Shown in pieces: positions 39,854-50,577 of a stretch of 64,000 nucleotides of DNA. Positions within the stretch are counted from its first letter, which is position 1, and each line of letters begins with the position of its first letter. Source of the DNA: Halomonas alkalisoli (GTDB lineage Bacteria > Pseudomonadota > Gammaproteobacteria > Pseudomonadales > Halomonadaceae); assembly GCF_021412585.1 (NCBI RefSeq), contig NZ_JAKCMI010000037.1, positions 203,734-267,733 of the forward strand, given 5' to 3'. A model generated the notes under the pieces. The model was not told the DNA's origin and made no database searches. It was given only the letters and a program-made list of their open reading frames with translations. The position numbers and the translations under genes are program-made.

Positions 39854-40324
39854 ATGACACTGGAAACCATCCTGCCCCCGGAGCGCGCCCTGTTCGACGT
39901 GCCCGGTGGCAGCAAGAAGCGGGTGCTGGAGTTCTTCAGCACCTTCATCGCCCAGAACACGCCGAGCCTCGACAGCCAGGAAGTCTTTGCCCGCCTCATC
40001 GGCAGGGAGCGCCTGGGCAGCACGGGCATCGGCAATGGCGTGGCCATCCCTCACGCCCGGAGCCCCCACTGCCACAGCCCGGTCGCGGCATTCCTGAAGC
40101 TGGCAGAACCCATCGATTTCGACGCCATCGACGGCGAGCCGGTCGACCTGGTCTTCGTGCTGCTGGTGCCGGAAGAAGCCGATGACACGCACCTGGCGCT
40201 ACTCAGCCAGGTCGCCAGCGTGATGAACGACGTCGACACGCGAGTCGGGCTGCGCAAGAGCACCAGCCAGCGTGAGCTCCACGAGCGACTCATCGAGGCG
40301 ATTCGACGACAGACGCCGTCCTGA
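39854..40324 (+). CDS. ptsN: Nitrogen PTS EIIA protein PtsN
   Basis: EIIA-Ntr regulator that is phosphorylated by Npr and controls potassium and other processes by protein contact. It has 156 residues with the phospho-His motif GIGNGVAIPHARSPH and the PTS EIIA type 2 fold. It follows hpf by five bases. Confidence 0.96.
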   Translation: MTLETILPPERALFDVPGGSKKRVLEFFSTFIAQNTPSLDSQEVFARLIGRERLGSTGIGNGVAIPHARSPHCHSPVAAFLKLAEPIDFDAIDGEPVDLVFVLLVPEEADDTHLALLSQVASVMNDVDTRVGLRKSTSQRELHERLIEAIRRQTPS

Positions 40325-40364
40325 TACACCCCGGGCCGCCCGGCCAGCCAACCAGGAGACCCGC

Positions 40365-41285
40365 ATGCAGCTCGTGATCATCAGTGGCCGTTCCGGCTCC
40401 GGCAAGTCGATCGCACTGCAGGCGCTCGAAGACCTGGGCTACTACGCCATCGACAACTTCCCGGCAATGCTGCTGGGATCGCTGGTGGAGGAACTCCCCA
40501 GCGGACCGTCCGGACAATCCTCCATCGCCGTCAGCATCGATGCCCGCAACCTGCCCCACGCCCTGGAGCGCTTTCCACGCCTGCTCGAGGAGCTTCGCTC
40601 GCGGCAGATCGATTGCCAGGTCATCTACCTCACCACGGACGCCCGCATCCTGATCGAGCGTTACTCGGCCACACGGCGTCGCCATCCGATGACCCGCGGC
40701 AGCGACATGACGCTGGGGGAGGCAATCGAGTCGGAAGACGCCACCCTGAGCGACATCCGCAATCTGGCGGACCTGATCATCGACACCTCACGGCTGTCGG
40801 TCCACGACCTGCGCGGCCGCATCACCGACCAGGTCGCCAGCCACCGGCCCGATCAGCTGACCCTTACCGTGGAATCCTTCGGCTTCAAGGGGGGCGTGCC
40901 GCTGGATGCCGATATCGTCTTTGACGCCCGCTGCCTGCCAAACCCGTACTGGGACCCGCGCCTGCGCTCCGCCACCGGCCGCGATCCCAGTATCGTCGCC
41001 TTTCTTGAGCAGTACCCGCTGGTGGGCGAAATGCTCGACGACATCATCGGCTGGATCGAGCGCTGGCTCCCCGCCTATCGCAGCAGCCATCGAAGCTACC
41101 TCACCGTCGCCATCGGCTGCACCGGCGGACAGCACCGTTCGGTTTACCTGGCCGAGCGGCTGGCACACCACCTGGCCCAGCGGCAACCCGACGTTCGCCT
41201 GCGCCACCGGGAGCTCGGCATCCATACGCCGATCTCCTCTTCCGCGCCGGCCGCACCGGGAAAACCTGAATGCAAGGAGCCCTGA
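40365..41285 (+). CDS. rapZ: RNase adaptor / nucleotide-binding protein RapZ
   Basis: A 306-residue protein; in E. coli it guides RNase E to the sRNA GlmZ and senses glucosamine 6-phosphate. It has Walker A SGRSGSGKSIALQALEDLGYYAIDNFP and the C-terminal TVAIGCTGGQHRSVYLAERLA. ATG 40365 has AGGAG upstream; the longer frame was trimmed. GlmZ targets cannot be judged from this window. Confidence 0.96.
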   Translation: MQLVIISGRSGSGKSIALQALEDLGYYAIDNFPAMLLGSLVEELPSGPSGQSSIAVSIDARNLPHALERFPRLLEELRSRQIDCQVIYLTTDARILIERYSATRRRHPMTRGSDMTLGEAIESEDATLSDIRNLADLIIDTSRLSVHDLRGRITDQVASHRPDQLTLTVESFGFKGGVPLDADIVFDARCLPNPYWDPRLRSATGRDPSIVAFLEQYPLVGEMLDDIIGWIERWLPAYRSSHRSYLTVAIGCTGGQHRSVYLAERLAHHLAQRQPDVRLRHRELGIHTPISSSAPAAPGKPECKEP

Positions 41286-41287
41286 GC

Positions 41288-41557
41288 GTGGTCAGCCGCA
41301 AGCTCGTATTGACCAACAAGCGCGGCCTTCATGCCCGAGCGGCCACCAAGCTGGTCCAGTGCTGCCAACCCTTCCAGGCACGCGTCACCGTCAGCCGTGG
41401 CGGCCAGGATGCCGACGCCTGCAATATCATGTCGCTGCTGATGCTCGGCGCCCCATGCGGCACCGAGCTGACGGTGAGCGCCGAGGGCGAGGACGCCGAA
41501 CAGGTACTCGATGCGCTGGAAACCCTGTTCGATGCCCGCTTCGAGGAGGATGCCTAA
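41288..41557 (+). CDS. npr: Phosphocarrier protein NPr
   Basis: HPr-like carrier of the nitrogen phosphotransferase system (PtsO). It has 89 residues with NKRGLHARAATKLV including the phospho-His, and the ACNIMSLLMLGAPCGTEL site. GTG 41288 is preferred because AAGGAG lies 8 nt upstream within the end of rapZ; an in-frame ATG at 41270 would overlap rapZ by 16 bases. Confidence 0.94.
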   Translation: MVSRKLVLTNKRGLHARAATKLVQCCQPFQARVTVSRGGQDADACNIMSLLMLGAPCGTELTVSAEGEDAEQVLDALETLFDARFEEDA

Positions 41558-41602
41558 AGCCCCCCCTCGCCTGGACGTGACACAGCGCCCCGATAACCCG
41601 CC

Positions 41603-42943
41603 TCAGCCTCCGGCGATGGTCATCTCATCGATCAGCCAGCTGCCGGAATGGATGCTGCCACGGGTGTCGATATCGCTGCCGACGGCGGCCAGCCCCTTGA
41701 ACATCGCTTCCATATTCGAAGCGATGGTGAACTCCTCCACCGGGTGCTGGATTTCCCCGTTCTCCACCCAGAAGCCGGCAGCGCCCCGGGAATAATCGCC
41801 GGTGACGCCGTTGACCCCCTGCCCCATCAGCTCGGTGACGAGCACCCCGCGGCCCATGCGCGCCAGCAGTTCGTCACGGGTTGCCAGCGGAGCGTCGATA
41901 CGCAGGTTCCGCGCACCGCCGGCGTTGCCGGTGGTTTGCATGCCGAGACGCCGGGCACTGTAGGCGGACAGCATGTAGCTGGCCAGTTGCCCATTCTCGA
42001 TGAAGACGTTGTCACGGGTCTGGACCCCGTCGTTGTCGAAGGGGGAGCTGGCCATGCCGCCCCTCTCCATGGGCCGCTCATAGAGGGAGAACCAGGCCGG
42101 GAAGAGCCCGTCGCCCAGGCGGTCGCAGAGAAAGGAGGCCTGCCGATACAGGGAGCCACCGGCGATCGCACTCATGAAATGGCCAATCAGGCCGCTGGCA
42201 ACGGTGGCATCGAACAGCACCGGCAGGCGCCCGGTATCGGGCCGCCGGGAGCCCATGCGGCGCAGTGTCTTCTCCGCCGCCGACCGGCCGACAACCTCGG
42301 GTGCAAGCAGGTCCTGCGGATCGCGGGCACTGGTGTAGTCGTAGTCGCGCTGCATGCCCCCTTCGTCCTCGGCGATCAGCATGCAGGAAAGCGAGTGTCG
42401 GCTGCCGCACTGGCTGCCCAGGAAGCCGTGGCTATTGGCATAGACCCGCACGCCTTCGCCACTGGAGAGCGAGGCCCCTTCGGACTGGCGTATCCCCGGC
42501 TGGCTCCTGCCGGCAGCCTCGCAGGCCAGGGCCAGGTCGATGGCCTGCTCGGTGGTCAACGCCCATGGGTGGTGCACGTCCAGATCGGGGAGCTCCGTCG
42601 CCATCAGCGCGGCATCCGCCAGCCCCGCCGCGGGATCCTCGCCGGTGTAACGGGCGATGGCCATGGCTTTTTCCACGACCGCGCGTATCGACTCATCGCT
42701 GGCATCCGTCGAGGAGGCACTACCCTTGCGCCCCCCCTGATAGACGGTCACCGCGATGCCCTGGTCGCGGGACAACTCGACGGTTTCCACTTCGCCCTCA
42801 CGCACGCTGATGCCGATTCCCTGGTCGACGCTGGCACCCACTTCGCAGGCGTCGGCGCCCAGGCGGCGTGCCAGCGCCAGTGCCTGCTCGGCACGGGACG
42901 TCAGCAACGGCTGTTGAGCGGCGGCATCGAAAGCCTGTGTCAT
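41603..42943 (-). CDS. pmbA: Metalloprotease partner PmbA/TldE
   Basis: Subunit of the TldD/TldE heterodimeric protease, known for maturation of modified peptides such as microcin B17 and for CcdA degradation. It has 446 residues without the metal-binding HExxH, as expected for TldE. Conserved segments are GVRVYANSHGFLG and LMGQGVNGVTGDYSRGAAGFWVENGEI. ATG 42943 has GGGAGAG upstream. Its catalytic partner TldD is encoded 0.8 kb away on the same strand. Confidence 0.95.
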   Translation of the reverse strand: MTQAFDAAAQQPLLTSRAEQALALARRLGADACEVGASVDQGIGISVREGEVETVELSRDQGIAVTVYQGGRKGSASSTDASDESIRAVVEKAMAIARYTGEDPAAGLADAALMATELPDLDVHHPWALTTEQAIDLALACEAAGRSQPGIRQSEGASLSSGEGVRVYANSHGFLGSQCGSRHSLSCMLIAEDEGGMQRDYDYTSARDPQDLLAPEVVGRSAAEKTLRRMGSRRPDTGRLPVLFDATVASGLIGHFMSAIAGGSLYRQASFLCDRLGDGLFPAWFSLYERPMERGGMASSPFDNDGVQTRDNVFIENGQLASYMLSAYSARRLGMQTTGNAGGARNLRIDAPLATRDELLARMGRGVLVTELMGQGVNGVTGDYSRGAAGFWVENGEIQHPVEEFTIASNMEAMFKGLAAVGSDIDTRGSIHSGSWLIDEMTIAGG

Positions 42944-42993
42944 CTGTCTCTCCCTCATTCACCGGCCCGGCCGGCATTCGAACGTGTCAGTAT

Positions 42994-43022
42994 CCCGCCA
43001 TGCGCTGGCGGGCTGGTATACT
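42994..43022 (+). promoter_or_regulatory. yjgA promoter region with inverted repeat
   Basis: CCCGCCA-TGCGC-TGGCGGG (42994-43012) directly abuts a TATACT -10-like box (43017-43022). The dyad covers where a -35 would be. A repressor or activator site is possible; pmbA is divergent. Confidence 0.4.
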
Positions 43023-43093
43023 GTGTCGCATTGATCCCACCGGGGCGATCAAGCTCACGATACTGTTGACCCTTCACACTAGTTGGTAACGGC

Positions 43094-43600
43094 ATGTCCC
43101 AGGAAGTCCCTTCACAGCCAGACGAGCGGCCCAGCAAGTCACAGCTCAAGCGCGAGATGCACAAGCTGCAGGCGCTGGGCGAACAGATCATCGCCATGAC
43201 GCCCGCGGAGCGGTCACGGTTCCCGCTCTCCGACGACCTGCTGGCGGCGGTGGAGGAGACCTCGCGCATCCGCTCCCATGAGGGGCGTCGCCGCCATATG
43301 CAGTACGTCGGCAAGCTCATGCGCGGCGAGGACCTCGACGCCATCCAGGCGGTGTTCGATTCCATCGAGCAGGAGTCCCGCCATCGCGACCTGGCCTTCC
43401 ACCGTCTCGAGAAGTGGCGTGACCGCCTCATCGAGGAGGGCGACGACGCCGTCGAGACCTTCATCGCCGACTATCCCGATGTCGACCGCCAGGCCCTGCG
43501 CCAGCTGATTCGCAACGCTCGTCGCGAGCGTGAACAGGACAAGCCCCCCACCAGCTCGCGGCGCCTGTTCCGGCTGATCCGCGATACGGCGGGGCTCTAG
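43094..43600 (+). CDS. darP: Ribosome-associated protein YjgA/DarP
   Basis: A 168-residue UPF0307/DUF615 protein that binds late 50S assembly intermediates in E. coli. SKSQLKREMHKLQALGEQIIAM and HRLEKWRDRLIEEGDDAVETF are typical. It is inserted between the two Tld protease genes on the opposite strand. Charged, no membrane segment. Confidence 0.93.
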   Translation: MSQEVPSQPDERPSKSQLKREMHKLQALGEQIIAMTPAERSRFPLSDDLLAAVEETSRIRSHEGRRRHMQYVGKLMRGEDLDAIQAVFDSIEQESRHRDLAFHRLEKWRDRLIEEGDDAVETFIADYPDVDRQALRQLIRNARREREQDKPPTSSRRLFRLIRDTAGL

Positions 43601-43620
43601 CAGCCCCGGCAACACCGCCG

Positions 43621-43666
43621 GGAGGCCTGCGGCCTCCAGTCGCGACGGGAACCGGCGCTCCTACAG
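43621..43666. repeat. REP-like extragenic palindrome
   Basis: A GGAGGCC-TGC-GGCCTCC hairpin (43621-43637) next to GTAGGAGCG-type sequence (minus strand, 43657-43664). This layout resembles REP elements in Pseudomonas and relatives. It lies between convergent darP and tldD. Only one copy was noticed in this window. Confidence 0.5.
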
Positions 43667-43762
43667 CGAAGACTCATAGACAAGTCTCTATTGGAGCGCT
43701 CGGCATGGCACAGCCGGCCTTCTACAGTGCACCTCAACCAGCCTGCGACATGCCGCCTATCT

Positions 43763-45217
43763 TCAGGAGGCAGTCCCGCCGATAGTGAGTTCATCAAGCT
43801 TGAGCGTCGGCTGGCCCACGCCCACCGGCACCCCCTGCCCGTCCTTGCCACAGACGCCGATCCCGGTATCCAGCTCCAGGTCGTGGCCGATCATCGAGAC
43901 CCGCCCCATGGCCTCCGGGCCATTGCCGATCAGCGTCGCGCCCTTGACCGGCGCGGTGATGCGGCCGTCCTCGATCAGGTAGGCTTCGCTTGCCGAGAAG
44001 ACGAACTTGCCCGAGGTGATATCCACCTGCCCGCCACCGAAGCTGACGGCATAGATGCCGCGCCTGACACTCTTGATGATATCGGCCGGCTCGTCCTGAC
44101 CGGCCAGCATGTAGGTGTTGGTCATGCGCGGCATCGGCATATGGGCGAAGGATTCGCGACGGGCGTTGCCGGTGGGCGCCATCCCCATCAGCCTGGCGTT
44201 GAGCTTGTCCTGCATGTAGCCGGTGAGAATGCCGTCCTCGATGAGCGGCGTATACTGCCCCGGCGTGCCCTCGTCATCCACGCTCATGGAGCCTCGCCGA
44301 TCGGCCAGGGTGGCATCGTCGACCACCGTCACGCCAGGCGATGCCACGCGCTCGCCCATGCGCCCGGCAAAGGCCGAGCTTCCCTTGCGATTGAAGTCGC
44401 CCTCCAGGCCGTGCCCCACCGCCTCGTGCAGCAGGATGCCCGGCCAGCCTGGCCCCAGTACCACCGGCAATTGTCCCGCCGGCGCATCCACCGCATCGAG
44501 GTTGACCAGTGCCTGGCGCACGGCTTCCCGGGCATAGCGCTCGGCCACGTTCTCGTCACGCAGGCGAGCCATGGCATAGCGCCCACCGCCGCCCGCGCTG
44601 CCACGTTCGCGACGCCCATTCTTCACCGCGATCACGCTGACGTTGAAGCGCACCAGCGGCCGGATATCCGCCGCCAGGGTGCCGTCGCTGGCGCGTACCA
44701 GGACGACTTCGTGGACGCCGGAGAGCGACGCACTGACCTGGGAAACCGAGGGGTCGGCGGCGCGAGCCGCGCGGTCGGCTTCCTTGAGCAGGGCGATCTT
44801 CTCCTCGGCCGAAAGGCCGGAGAGGGGATCGATGGCGTCGTAGCGTACGCTGGCCTGGCTGATCACCCGGGGCGCCGCCGACAGCGCAGCGCCGCTACGC
44901 ACGATGCCAGACGCCGTACGCCCCGTCTCAGCCAGGGCATCGGCCGTGATCTGGTTGGAGTAGGCGAAGCCGGTCTTCTCACCGGCCATGGCGCGCACGC
45001 CTACGCCGCCATCGATGTTGTAGCCGGCCTCCTTCACCTCCCCATCCTCCAGCACCCAGCTCTCGTGCCAGCTGCGCTGGAAATAGAGGTCGGCGTAGTC
45101 GACGCCGGGAGTGAGCACGTGCCTCAGGCCGGCATCCAGCGACTCGAGGCCGAGGCCGCCGGGACGCAGCAGGATATCGGCGGCGGTATCGAGCATGGCT
45201 TGCGGTCGTGTCGTCAT
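43763..45217 (-). CDS. tldD: Zinc metalloprotease TldD
   Basis: Catalytic subunit of the TldD/PmbA protease. It has 484 residues. Metal-binding HEAVGH occurs in [17 protein letters not shown], and the [26 protein letters not shown]-terminal block is typical. ATG 45217 overlaps the yhdP stop (ATGA). The open frame continues upstream into yhdP and was trimmed. Confidence 0.96.
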   Translation of the reverse strand: MTTRPQAMLDTAADILLRPGGLGLESLDAGLRHVLTPGVDYADLYFQRSWHESWVLEDGEVKEAGYNIDGGVGVRAMAGEKTGFAYSNQITADALAETGRTASGIVRSGAALSAAPRVISQASVRYDAIDPLSGLSAEEKIALLKEADRAARAADPSVSQVSASLSGVHEVVLVRASDGTLAADIRPLVRFNVSVIAVKNGRRERGSAGGGGRYAMARLRDENVAERYAREAVRQALVNLDAVDAPAGQLPVVLGPGWPGILLHEAVGHGLEGDFNRKGSSAFAGRMGERVASPGVTVVDDATLADRRGSMSVDDEGTPGQYTPLIEDGILTGYMQDKLNARLMGMAPTGNARRESFAHMPMPRMTNTYMLAGQDEPADIIKSVRRGIYAVSFGGGQVDITSGKFVFSASEAYLIEDGRITAPVKGATLIGNGPEAMGRVSMIGHDLELDTGIGVCGKDGQGVPVGVGQPTLKLDELTIGGTAS

Positions 45218-48200
45218 TCGGCGGTTTCCAATGTGATCTGCGGCGAGGTCCAGGGACCGCGCACGCGATAGTGAATTCGGGTGACCCGGTCGATGGCGCG
45301 GCCGAAGAGGCGATCGGCGATGAACAGGGCACCGCCCACCACCGGGGCCCCGGCGATAACGGCGGCCAGGGGCAGGCTGCTGCTGACTGGAACTGTGACG
45401 CCCAGCCGCTGGTCGAGTTCCCGCCGGGCCAGGTCGACGGTGCCATCGAGCGTGAAGGTGGTTGCCGGTCCGCTGATATGCACGGGCCCCTGGGTTTCCA
45501 GCACGCCTGCATACAGGGTAGCGGCACCAACCACATGATCGAAAGCCGTACCCTGCCCGGTCACGTCGGAAAAGTCCATTCGCAGCCGGCGTACCAGGTT
45601 GTCCACGTTGAGCAGGCCGACAAGCCTGGCCGTCGGTGACTCCAGGTTGACGAAGCGCCCATTGCGCAGCTCCACGTCGATATTGCCACGCGAGCGGGCC
45701 AACGCGAACTGCCACGGCGCTCCCGGCCAGGCAAGCTGGCTTCTGACCCGGGTCTCACCACTGCGAATGGCCACCGGCTGACCGAATTTCTCCAGCGCCG
45801 AGCCCAGGTCCCGGCCATCCAGGGAGAGCCGGGAGCGGGTCAGGCTGTCGCCCGGACCGGCCGACTCCCAGATCACTTCGCCATGGGCCGAGACCTGCCC
45901 CAGGGTCAGGCCCAATGGCGACACGGTCAAGCGGTCCGGCCCGCTCTGCCAGCGAGCGGTCAAGGGCCCCATCTGACGCCCCTGGTACTGAATATCGGCA
46001 ATCCGCAGGCGTCCATGAGGTAGCTGGCCGACCCAGCTTGGCAGCGGCGCGGGGTCGGTTGCCACGTCGATTTCGTCCAGCAATGCACCCACGCCCTCCT
46101 GTTGTGCCGGCATCAGGCCGTCCAGGGTCAAGCGCTGCAGGGTAATATCGAGGGGATCGGCCAGCGTCGGACGGTAGTCGAGATGGCCGGTCAACAGGCT
46201 GGAGTCCATGTTCACACGCCATCCCCCTCCGGCCTGAGGCTGGGCCGACGCCGTCGCCGCCCCCAGGCAACCATCCGGGCCTACCAGGCAGGCCGTCTCC
46301 AGCCTCAGCCGCCGCAACGGAGACTCGCCGGCCGCCGCTTCCCCGGCGTCCGCCAGCAAAGCCAGGACACCGCCCCACTCGCTGAAGTCGAGACGTGTCG
46401 GGTAGAGGTCCAGATCCCAACCCTCACCGTTGGGCCAGGCCGGAGAGCTTGGCCAGCGCCCCAGCCAGGCCTGCCCCTGGCCGCCGCCCGGACCCGGCGT
46501 GTCCCTCCAGCGCACCCGCAGCTCGCCACCCAGCTCGGCTTCTACGCTTCGCCTGTCCAGGTCGGCGTCGACCCACAGGGAGCGCGTTTCTCCCGCCGCC
46601 TTCCCCAGCGGGGCCGGCAGATCGATGGCCAGGCCCTGCAGACCGCTCTCCAGGCGAAACGTGTTGCGCTCACTGGTGCGCAGCCTTCCCTGCCAGGGCA
46701 GCCGGCCGGATAGCAGTGGCCCGAGGTCGGGCACGGCGTCCAGCTCGAACAGGCGGGCTACGTCGATGGCACCTTCGAGATCGACCCTGCCGGCCCGGGT
46801 ATCGATATCCGCCGCGAGAGGGCCCCCCAGCAGGCGAGCCTCCAGCCGCCCCTGGAGCGCACCCGCCTCCTCGCCTCGCTGACGCCAGGCCAGCGGGCCG
46901 CTGACGTCGCGCAATGTGACGCCGAAGTCCCGGTGGGTCAGCTGCTCCAGCGCCACCGTGGTCTCGAGGTCCAGCGCCATGTTTTCGGGCTCGCCGAGAG
47001 GCAGGCCAAGGAGCAGCTCACCGGTGGCCCCACCGACGCCCCGCCATGGATCGACCAGCTCCATGCCCTCCACCGGCATGGCCCCGAGATACCGGCGCAG
47101 CGCGTCGGCATCGGCGATCAGGTCACCGCTCACCGCCAGATATTCATCGGCAAGGGTGACGCGGCCGCGACGCACTTCGACGCCGAGGCTTTCGGCATAG
47201 TGGACATCGGCCTCCAGGGTATCGATACCCAGCTGCAGCCGGCCTTCGACCTGCTCGAGGGCCGGCCAGTCGGGCGAGAAGGGTAGCCGACCACGCTCGA
47301 TATCCAGGTCCAGCGCCATGCTGGGAGGAACACGCTCCCCGCCGAGGAACAGGGGCAGGTGGAGCTTGAGCGAGCCCCTGGGCACATGGCCGGCCACCCC
47401 GGCGCCCAGCCACGCCTCGAGTTCGTCGCCGAGCACGCCGACCGGCAGCCACGCCATGAGGGGACGCTCCAGGGCATCGGCATCACGGAACTGCAGGTCC
47501 AAGCCCAGGCCGCCGCGCAGATCGCCGCCGACCACCAGCCCGAAGCCGCCCTCCACCTCGGCCCCCTGCCAGCCCGCCTTCAGGCGACGTCCGCTGACGA
47601 AGCTGCGCGGCCCGTCATAGGACCAGCTGACCACTCCGCTGGCGTGGGACAGCGCCATGGGGTCGGCGAAGATCCGCGGCAGTTCGAAAACCGGGTCGTC
47701 GACGCCGACAAAATGCACCCGACCGGAGAGGTCCCGCGCCTCGACCCAGGCATCCAGCGGCCCGCCGCCCGGCACCTCTCCCCAGGCCGAGACGGCAACC
47801 TGATGGACCGCGGCTCGCGCCACCCAGCTGCCGTTCTCCCGGCCCACCGCCAGGCCCGCGACCAGCCCGCGAGGATCGAGCGTCTCGATCACCCGTGTCA
47901 GGCCCTCGGGCAGCAGGGCCCGCTCCCGCCATGCGGCGAGTGAAGCGAGGTCGAACTCGCTGGTGGTAAGCCACCACTCGTCTGGGCTGTGCCGCAGGTA
48001 CCAGTAGCGCGGCAACGCCGGCCCCGGCGCTGCCGCCAGCGCCTCCGGCTCGGCCCAGTCGGTGGCCTCGGCATCGCCCTCCATCCAGGCTTCCCAGCCA
48101 TCCTCGCTGCGCAACCATTGACCGCGGGCCTTGAAGGGTTCCATCAGGACGAGATCGCCACCGCGCCGCAGGGCCAGCCGGGGGACATCGATATCCAGCC

Positions 48201-49041
48201 GGGCATCGGCCAGCGATCCCCGGTGCCAGCGCCCCCATAGTCGGGCGTCCCCCTGGGCCTCCTCCAGCCGCAGGGGGTCATCGAAGGCAAGCAGCTCGAC
48301 CAGGCCGATCAGCGTATCGAACTTCATGTCGGCCTGAAGGGCGGCGCTGAAGTCGCGCAGCCCACCGGGACCCGGGAAGACGTCCAGGGCGGCCACCAAG
48401 GCAGGCTCATCCTGGCCTTCGAGATGCACTTCCCCTTCGAGATGGGCATGACGCTCGTCACCGGTGAGCAGAAGCCGCGGGGCATGCATCTCCACCCGCT
48501 CCTGCTGGCCATGCAGCACCAGGCGAACGTCCTCGGCCCAGGCACGCTGGCGCAGCAACACACCTACCCAGAAGTCCAGCGCCTCCAGGTCGAAGTCGCC
48601 CTTGGGCATGAACTCAGGGGGAATGTCAGCGGGATCGGGCCAGTGCCAGCCGCCCTGCTCATCCTGGTAGAGGTGCAGCGTCAGGCCTCTCAGCCGGGCA
48701 TCCTCCACGACCGGAAAACCGTTTCTGGCGGTATCAGTGGCGTTCAGGCGCAGGCTGGCATGCTCGACTTCCAGTAGCGGCACCCCGTCGGGCCCACGCT
48801 GACTGCGGACGGTCAACCCACCGCCCCGAAGCAGGGGATCGAGCCCGGCCAGACGGGCCTCCATGCTCGCCAGCTCGACCACCGCTCCCGAACGGGCCTC
48901 CAGCAGCCGCTCGACCCGCGGCGCGAGTTCGTCGACCTGGGTCAGGGCAAGGCGCAGCACCAGCGTCGCCAGCGCCAATAGCCCCAGCACGATGGCCGCC
49001 AGCGTCAAGACCCAGCGGCCTAGCAGACGTATCGGATGCAT
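45214..49041 (-). CDS. yhdP: AsmA-like phospholipid transport protein YhdP
   Basis: A 1275-residue protein, the largest in the window. It has an N-terminal inner-membrane helix ([24 protein letters not shown]) and a long beta-rich periplasmic body (DUF3971 and AsmA C-terminal regions). In E. coli YhdP works with TamB and YdbH in phospholipid transport to the outer membrane. Length fits the family (about 1270). It precedes tldD with a four-base overlap. Confidence 0.92.
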   Translation of the reverse strand: MHPIRLLGRWVLTLAAIVLGLLALATLVLRLALTQVDELAPRVERLLEARSGAVVELASMEARLAGLDPLLRGGGLTVRSQRGPDGVPLLEVEHASLRLNATDTARNGFPVVEDARLRGLTLHLYQDEQGGWHWPDPADIPPEFMPKGDFDLEALDFWVGVLLRQRAWAEDVRLVLHGQQERVEMHAPRLLLTGDERHAHLEGEVHLEGQDEPALVAALDVFPGPGGLRDFSAALQADMKFDTLIGLVELLAFDDPLRLEEAQGDARLWGRWHRGSLADARLDIDVPRLALRRGGDLVLMEPFKARGQWLRSEDGWEAWMEGDAEATDWAEPEALAAAPGPALPRYWYLRHSPDEWWLTTSEFDLASLAAWRERALLPEGLTRVIETLDPRGLVAGLAVGRENGSWVARAAVHQVAVSAWGEVPGGGPLDAWVEARDLSGRVHFVGVDDPVFELPRIFADPMALSHASGVVSWSYDGPRSFVSGRRLKAGWQGAEVEGGFGLVVGGDLRGGLGLDLQFRDADALERPLMAWLPVGVLGDELEAWLGAGVAGHVPRGSLKLHLPLFLGGERVPPSMALDLDIERGRLPFSPDWPALEQVEGRLQLGIDTLEADVHYAESLGVEVRRGRVTLADEYLAVSGDLIADADALRRYLGAMPVEGMELVDPWRGVGGATGELLLGLPLGEPENMALDLETTVALEQLTHRDFGVTLRDVSGPLAWRQRGEEAGALQGRLEARLLGGPLAADIDTRAGRVDLEGAIDVARLFELDAVPDLGPLLSGRLPWQGRLRTSERNTFRLESGLQGLAIDLPAPLGKAAGETRSLWVDADLDRRSVEAELGGELRVRWRDTPGPGGGQGQAWLGRWPSSPAWPNGEGWDLDLYPTRLDFSEWGGVLALLADAGEAAAGESPLRRLRLETACLVGPDGCLGAATASAQPQAGGGWRVNMDSSLLTGHLDYRPTLADPLDITLQRLTLDGLMPAQQEGVGALLDEIDVATDPAPLPSWVGQLPHGRLRIADIQYQGRQMGPLTARWQSGPDRLTVSPLGLTLGQVSAHGEVIWESAGPGDSLTRSRLSLDGRDLGSALEKFGQPVAIRSGETRVRSQLAWPGAPWQFALARSRGNIDVELRNGRFVNLESPTARLVGLLNVDNLVRRLRMDFSDVTGQGTAFDHVVGAATLYAGVLETQGPVHISGPATTFTLDGTVDLARRELDQRLGVTVPVSSSLPLAAVIAGAPVVGGALFIADRLFGRAIDRVTRIHYRVRGPWTSPQITLETAE

Positions 49042-49048
49042 CGCGGCG

Positions 49049-50512
49049 TCACATCAGCACGATGTCGTACTGCTCCTGGGAGTAGTGGTTCTCCACCTGA
49101 AAGCGGATGGTCTTGCCGATGAAGGTCTCCAGATCGGCCACCGCCGCGGACTCCTCGTCGAGCAGACGATCCACCACCGACTGGGAGGCCAGCACCATGT
49201 AGGTCTCCGCGCTGTAGGCGCGCTCCTCGCGCAGGATCTCGCGGAAGATCTCGTAGCAGACCGTCTCGGCAGTCTTCAGCGTGCCGCGCCCCCCACAGGT
49301 TGGACAGGCCTCGCACAGCGTTTGCTCCAGGCTTTCCCGGGTGCGCTTGCGCGTCAGCTGAACCAGCCCCAGTTCGGTCACGCCGGTACACTTGGTCTTG
49401 GCATGGTCACGCTCCAGCGCCTTCTCCAGCACACGCAACACCTGCCGCTGGTGCTCCGTCTCCTCCATGTCGATGAAGTCGATGATGATGATGCCACCCA
49501 GGTTCCGCAGGCGCAGCTGCCGGGCGATGGCGTTGGCCGCCTCGAGGTTGGTCTTGAAGATGGTCTCTTCGAGATTGCGATGGCCCACGTAGCCACCGGT
49601 ATTGACGTCGATGGTCGTCATCGCCTCGGTCGGATCGATCACCAGGTAGCCGCCGGACTTCAGCTGCACCTTGCGCCCCAGGGCCTTGATGATCTCATCC
49701 TCGACGCTGTAGAGATCGAAGATGGGACGCTCGCCGGGGTAGTACTCGATGCGAGCCGAGGAGTCGGGCATGAACTCTTCGGCGAATTCGATCAGCTTGA
49801 CGTAATTCTCCCGCGAGTCGATGCGCACCTTCTCGATGTCGTCACGCATCAGGTCGCGCAGGGTACGAATGAACAGGGGAAGGTCGTCGTAGATGACGCT
49901 GGGAGACGGGGCGGAGACCTTGCGCTCGCTGACCTTGCGCCACAGTCGCAGCAGGAAATGCATGTCGGCGAAGAGCTCTTCCTGCCCCACGTTCTCGGCT
50001 GCGGTGCGAACGATGAAGCCACCGGTGACCTCGATATCCTGCTCGAGCTGGCAGCGTTCGAGCAGTTCACGCAAGCGCTCGCGCTCGCGCTCGTCCTCGA
50101 TGCGCTGGGAGACGCCGTGATGCGGGGAGTCCGGCATATAGACCAGGTAGCGTGACGGCACCGACAGGTGAGTGGTCAGGCGGGCGCCCTTGGAGCCGAT
50201 GGGATCCTTGGTGACCTGGACCACCAGGGACTGCCCTTCGCTGAGCAGCTGCCCGATGGCGACCTGCTCCTCGGAAGGGGTGCCCGGCGGCATGACCTCA
50301 TGGACATGGATGAAGGCGGCACGGTCCAGGCCGATGTCGACGAAGGCTGCCTGCATGCCAGGCAGAACCCTCACCACGCGTCCCTTGTAGATGTTGCCGA
50401 CGATGCCTCGCCGGCGCGTACGCTCGATGAGCGCCTCCTGCAGTACTCCGTTTTCCACCACGGCTACCCGGGTTTCCATCGGCGTCAGGTTGATCAGTAC
50501 TTCGCCGCTCAT
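49049..50512 (-). CDS. rng: Ribonuclease G
   Basis: Endoribonuclease of the RNase E/G family that matures the 16S rRNA 5' end and cuts some mRNAs. It has 487 residues: N-terminal S1 domain, catalytic Asp regions (AMTTIDVNTGGYVGHRN, GIIIIDFIDM) and the zinc-link CEACPTCGGRG. There is no long C-terminal scaffold, which excludes RNase E. AAGGA precedes ATG 50512. Confidence 0.96.
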   Translation of the reverse strand: MSGEVLINLTPMETRVAVVENGVLQEALIERTRRRGIVGNIYKGRVVRVLPGMQAAFVDIGLDRAAFIHVHEVMPPGTPSEEQVAIGQLLSEGQSLVVQVTKDPIGSKGARLTTHLSVPSRYLVYMPDSPHHGVSQRIEDERERERLRELLERCQLEQDIEVTGGFIVRTAAENVGQEELFADMHFLLRLWRKVSERKVSAPSPSVIYDDLPLFIRTLRDLMRDDIEKVRIDSRENYVKLIEFAEEFMPDSSARIEYYPGERPIFDLYSVEDEIIKALGRKVQLKSGGYLVIDPTEAMTTIDVNTGGYVGHRNLEETIFKTNLEAANAIARQLRLRNLGGIIIIDFIDMEETEHQRQVLRVLEKALERDHAKTKCTGVTELGLVQLTRKRTRESLEQTLCEACPTCGGRGTLKTAETVCYEIFREILREERAYSAETYMVLASQSVVDRLLDEESAAVADLETFIGKTIRFQVENHYSQEQYDIVLM

Positions 50513-50577
50513 GCGGAAATCCTTGTCCAGTCAGTCTTCGGAGCATTATGACATAGTGCGGTCGGCAGACAGGGGCG

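Noticed and set aside
43763..45715. A 650-codon TldD
   Set aside because: The first part lies within yhdP in another frame; ATG 45217 with ATGA overlap is standard.
45214..49041. Repetitive or fused composition in yhdP
   Set aside because: Length and beta-rich low-identity sequence are normal for this AsmA-like family.
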